Assembly: GCA_003577005.1 (NCBI GenBank)
Contig: QEUW01000042.1
Span: forward strand, 1-34,115
DNA: 34,115 bases
Direction: 5' to 3'
Source: Chloroflexota bacterium
Lineage (GTDB): Bacteria; Chloroflexota; Anaerolineae; Caldilineales; Caldilineaceae
Part shown: piece after piece, positions 31,769 through 34,115 of the stretch
Layout of the letters: each line of letters begins with the position of its first letter
Numbering within the stretch: position 1 is the stretch's first letter
Notes under the pieces: generated by a model
What the model was told of the DNA's origin: nothing
Databases searched by the model: none
The model's input: the letters and a program-made list of their open reading frames with translations, nothing else
Translations under genes and position numbers: made by a program

Positions 31769-31974
31769 TACACAATGACCTTCTGCACGCCAATAAATTC
31801 TGGAAGGAAATCAACTTCATCGATTTCTTCCAGACATAATTCGATTACCTCACGCATATTCTGCAGCAATTCATCTATCGTCTTCCCCTGGCTATAGCAC
31901 CCCGGTAGCTGAGGGACTTCTCCCACGAACATCCCATCTTCATCGCGCTCGATGACTACATAAAATTCATACAT
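31768..31974 (-). CDS. hicB: HicB-type antitoxin
   Basis: The 68-residue protein shows the HicB partial RNase H-like fold: YEFYVVIERDEDGMFVGEVPQLPGCYSQGKTIDELLQNMREVIELCLEE. It lacks the C-terminal DNA-binding helix-turn-helix or ribbon found in longer HicB proteins, so autoregulation through DNA binding by this chain is not obvious. ATG 31974 follows CAAAGG at about nine bases. It precedes hicA, with one shared base between stop and start. Confidence 0.88.
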   Translation of the reverse strand: MYEFYVVIERDEDGMFVGEVPQLPGCYSQGKTIDELLQNMREVIELCLEEIDEVDFLPEFIGVQKVIV

Positions 31975-32023
31975 ATCAGTCTACCTTTGAAGCCGTAGTG
32001 CAATGGGCGAGCGAAGCAATACG

Positions 32024-32053
32024 ATCATAACACACCGCCCAACGTTATACCAA
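32024..32053 (-). promoter_or_regulatory. Candidate promoter for hicBA
   Basis: On the minus strand, TTGGTA (32053-32048) and TATGAT (32029-32024) are 18 bases apart. The hicB start at 31974 gives a leader of about 43 bases. Confidence 0.45.
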
Positions 32054-32095
32054 AGCAGCAGGCGGACAACAGCAGCACAGGTTGGCCCATCCACG

Positions 32096-33085
32096 CTACC
32101 CCTTGGCGATGGCGTACCCTAGCCGCCGCAACATGGCTTCGCGGGTGCGCCACTTCTCCCACACCTTCACCCACAGATCGAGATAGACGCGCGTCCCCAC
32201 CAGCTCTTCGATCTCCGGTCGCGCCGCCTGGCCGATCTTTTTGATCATGCTGCCCTTCTGGCCCAGGACAATCCCTTTCTGGCTGGCCCGCTCGACATAG
32301 ATGACGGCGGAGATGTAGGTCATGCCGTCATCGCGCTCGCTAAACTCGTCCACTTCGACGGCGATACTGTGGGGCACCTCCTGCTGGAGTAGCCGCAGCG
32401 CCTGTTCGCGGATCAATTCGGCGACGATGAAGCGCACTTGCAGGTCGGTGACCTGGTCCTCTGGAAAGTAGCGCGGGCCGAGAGGCAGCCGTTCGCGCAC
32501 CAGCGCCAGCAATTCCGCCACGCCTTCGCCAGTCAGCCCGCTGAGTGGGTGCCAGGTTACGAGCAGCGGATTTTCGGCAGGATCGAGCCAGGGCACCAGC
32601 GCCAGATATTCGTCCGCCCGTTCTTGGGGCAGGCTGGCACCAGGTGGTCGCTCGTCCACCTTGTTGAGCCCAAAGATGAGCGGCGGCAGCGGTTTCTTGC
32701 GTTGTAGACGCTGGAGCAGGTCAGCGATCTGGCGCTCCTCTGCTTTGGGTGGCGTGTTGGCATCCACCAGCCAGAGCAGCACATCGGCCTCTTCGATGGT
32801 CTCCTGCGCCACGCGCACCATGTATTCGCCTAGTTTGTGTTGCGGTGCGTGGATGCCGGGCGTGTCGAGCAAAAGGATCTGCATGTCATCTTCTGTGAGG
32901 ATGCCCAGCAACTGGTCGCGCGTCGTCTGTGGCTTGGGGCTGGTAATGGCGATCTTCTGGCCCAGCAGCCGGTTGAGCAGGGTCGATTTGCCCACGTTGG
33001 GCCGGCCAATGACAGCGACGATGCCGCTGCGATGGTCAGGGGGAAGTTCCTCGGTGACGGGTGTCAATTCGGGTTCTGTCATCAT
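32096..33085 (-). CDS. era: GTPase Era
   Basis: The 329-residue protein has a complete Era layout. The G1 loop is GRPNVGKS (27-34), with switch sequence SPKPQTTRDQ, G3 DTPG (74-77) and G4 NKVD (141-144). The C-terminal KH domain carries the RNA-binding GQKG in KGIVLGQKGSMIKKIGQAAR and ends with KVWEKWRTREAMLRRLGY. Era binds the 3' end of 16S rRNA and helps mature the small ribosomal subunit. The N-terminus has about 20 extra polar residues. Two ATG codons stand in tandem at 33085 and 33082 with no strong ribosome-binding site. It diverges from the toxin-antitoxin pair with only 45 bases between starts. Confidence 0.95.
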   Translation of the reverse strand: MMTEPELTPVTEELPPDHRSGIVAVIGRPNVGKSTLLNRLLGQKIAITSPKPQTTRDQLLGILTEDDMQILLLDTPGIHAPQHKLGEYMVRVAQETIEEADVLLWLVDANTPPKAEERQIADLLQRLQRKKPLPPLIFGLNKVDERPPGASLPQERADEYLALVPWLDPAENPLLVTWHPLSGLTGEGVAELLALVRERLPLGPRYFPEDQVTDLQVRFIVAELIREQALRLLQQEVPHSIAVEVDEFSERDDGMTYISAVIYVERASQKGIVLGQKGSMIKKIGQAARPEIEELVGTRVYLDLWVKVWEKWRTREAMLRRLGYAIAKG

Positions 33086-33095
33086 TCTGGCTCGC

Positions 33096-33124
33096 TTGAC
33101 GCAATCGGAAGATCATGGTATAAC
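33096..33124 (+). promoter_or_regulatory. Strong sigma-70-type promoter implying a leaderless antitoxin mRNA
   Basis: TTGACG (33096-33101) and TATAAC (33119-33124) are exactly 17 bases apart, with TGG before the -10. The ATG at 33131 begins six bases after the -10, where transcription would be expected to start, leaving no room for a ribosome-binding site. Confidence 0.6.
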
Positions 33125-33130
33125 CTGGGT

Positions 33131-33367
33131 ATGAAAACCGCCGTCTCTCTTCCGAACGATCTCTTTGAAATGGCCGACCGCATGGCGCGCCGGCGGGGGA
33201 TGAGCCGAAGCCAGCTCTTTGCCTTGGCGCTGCGCGAATATCTGGCCGCTCATGCTCACGAAGGCCTAACTGAACGGATCAATGCAGTCTGTGAAAAGGT
33301 AGACACCACCCTTGATCCCGCTCTGCGCCGAGCGCAGCTTGATCTCCTACGGCGTGAGGAGTGGTAA
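33131..33367 (+). CDS. Ribbon-helix-helix antitoxin (MazE-like)
   Basis: The 78-residue protein starts MKTAVSLPNDLFEMADRMARRRGMSRSQLFALALREYL, a clear ribbon-helix-helix DNA-binding motif in which the strand KTAVSLP would touch DNA. The C-terminal part is the toxin-binding tail. The following mazF gene begins at the stop codon (TAATG overlap). It probably represses its own promoter, which lies directly in front. I chose ATG 33131, although no ribosome-binding site precedes it, because the conserved domain begins exactly there. Confidence 0.87.
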   Translation: MKTAVSLPNDLFEMADRMARRRGMSRSQLFALALREYLAAHAHEGLTERINAVCEKVDTTLDPALRRAQLDLLRREEW

Positions 33368-33708
33368 TGCAACGAGGCGAAGTCTGGTGGGCGGACCTGG
33401 GGGACCCCGTTGGTTCAGCGCCCGGTTATCGACGGCCTGTGTTGATTATCCAGTCCGATTGGTACAACGCTAGCCGGCTGCAGACGGTGATTGTCATTGC
33501 GCTTTCCTCAAACTTATTGTTGGCCGATATGCCAGGTAACGTACAGCTCTCGGCACATGAGACTGGCCTTCCAAAGGATTCGGTAGTGAATATCACTCAA
33601 ATCATTACACTGGACAAATCTGCTCTGATCCAGCGAGTGGGCGCTATCAGCGGTATGCTCACGGTTTCTGTAGAAAATGGAATCCGCCAGGTATTGGACT
33701 TATTTTGA
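33367..33708 (+). CDS. mazF: MazF/PemK-type mRNA interferase toxin
   Basis: The 113-residue toxin opens with MQRGEVWWADLGDPVGSAPGYRRPVLIIQSD, the hallmark of MazF/PemK ribonucleases, including the conserved Arg in the first loop and the RRPVLII strand. Later SVVNITQIITLDKSALIQRVG matches the family's second half. It cleaves mRNA at short sequences and is blocked by the upstream antitoxin. ATG 33367 overlaps the antitoxin stop as TAATG; a GTG at 33361 is a less likely start. The gene appears intact. Confidence 0.92.
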   Translation: MQRGEVWWADLGDPVGSAPGYRRPVLIIQSDWYNASRLQTVIVIALSSNLLLADMPGNVQLSAHETGLPKDSVVNITQIITLDKSALIQRVGAISGMLTVSVENGIRQVLDLF

Positions 33709-33735
33709 TTTGGGTTACGATTCAGCCCCATCGTA

Positions 33736-33796
33736 CTCGTACTCCTCCTCGTCCTCGACAAAGACTTGGCAGAACGAGAACGAGGAGGAGTACGAG
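33736..33796. terminator. Long hairpin between convergent mazF and folC
   Basis: The 22-base arms 33736-33757 and 33775-33796 (core GTACTCCTCCTCGT) pair with a single mismatch around a 17-base loop. It lies between the convergent mazF and folC stops, so a bidirectional terminator is plausible; there is no T-run, and it may instead be a dispersed palindrome. The rest of the 33709-33854 gap holds nothing I can name. Confidence 0.5.
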
Positions 33797-33854
33797 CAGG
33801 AGGCTGGTTACTGATTAGGTTCCAACCTCCATCGAATTCATATTTGAAAGTGCG

Positions 33855-34115
33855 TTAGCGCAGCGCCGGCGGCGGTTTGGGCAACGTCAACTGCACCGTG
33901 CCTTGCGCCTCCGTATCTACCGCCGTGCGCCAGCCAAATGATGAGTTTATGTGGCGCAGATAAGGGTCCGAGTTGAGCGCCTGTTCGATCATGTAGGTCG
34001 AACCGGTAAGCAGCACGATGTCGCGCTCGCCGCGCATAGATTGGGCGACGGCCAGCGCCTGCTGCGGGTCATCACTGACCAGCGTAGGCGTGTCGCCGAT
34101 GACGCCGGCGATCTC
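33855..34115 (-). CDS. folC: Folylpolyglutamate/dihydrofolate synthase, C-terminal part (cut by window edge)
   Basis: The last 86 or so residues of the protein are present; the frame is open to base 34115. GEIAG-like sequence (EIAGVIGDTPTLVSDDPQQALAVAQ) leads into GERDIVLLTGSTYMIEQAL, the typical closing segment of FolC (vLvtGSlyligev pattern). FolC adds glutamates to folate. The final 35 residues, with a Pro-rich end, appear lineage-specific. The assignment rests on a short piece. Confidence 0.65.
   Translation of the reverse strand, partial: EIAGVIGDTPTLVSDDPQQALAVAQSMRGERDIVLLTGSTYMIEQALNSDPYLRHINSSFGWRTAVDTEAQGTVQLTLPKPPPALR

Overview
This window reads as chromosomal DNA of a Chloroflexota bacterium, probably of the Caldilineae/Anaerolineae type. 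That placement is an inference from protein style: Thr-Pro ('TPTP') linkers, an N-terminal CP-x-LGL-x-x-DP Cys/His module, a YLPFVM-type linker in a secreted protease, and many palindromic intergenic repeats. I ran no database search. I saw no rRNA, tRNA, CRISPR array or intact insertion sequence.

Region 1 (1-5455, + strand) is a cell-surface sugar block. It holds the 3' end of gmhA (sedoheptulose-7-phosphate isomerase), gmhB (heptose bisphosphate phosphatase), a large membrane-anchored protein with a beta-sandwich, TP-rich repeats and TolB-like repeats, and a Wzz/BY-kinase polysaccharide co-polymerase. A hairpin (5461-5499) closes it against a convergent operon.

Region 2 (5508-13154, - strand) is the most striking locus. 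It encodes a 2036-residue synthetase with the order FAAL-ACP-C-A-PCP-TE, followed by an overlapping cytochrome P450. The adenylation pocket residues resemble the glycine code. The simplest prediction is a fatty acyl-glycine-type lipid, possibly oxidised by the P450. Upstream lie an extended -10 element, a tandem 14-bp repeat and a small palindrome.

Region 3 (13155-19579, - strand) looks catabolic: a DUF4380-like sugar-binding/epimerase-fold protein, a type I sulfatase, an MBL-fold hydrolase and an enolase-superfamily enzyme. It is interrupted by an OLD/RecF-like AAA ATPase and a truncated TOPRIM-like partner, which may be the remnant of a two-gene defence-type module.

Region 4 (19635-28828) holds small metabolic genes. 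On + are a nucleoside deaminase, a nucleotidyltransferase, a DinB-like protein and a VOC protein. On - are a PhnZ-like HD protein, moaB, a secreted subtilase, a second HD hydrolase, and a GT2/UPF0104 flippase-like pair. The gap at 26420-26837 carries two foldback elements.

Region 5 (29018-34115) is housekeeping mixed with toxin-antitoxin genes: a frameshifted mutS2 that also carries dispersed-repeat DNA inside its reading frame, hicB-hicA, era, a ribbon-helix-helix/MazF pair whose mRNA looks leaderless, and the 3' end of folC.
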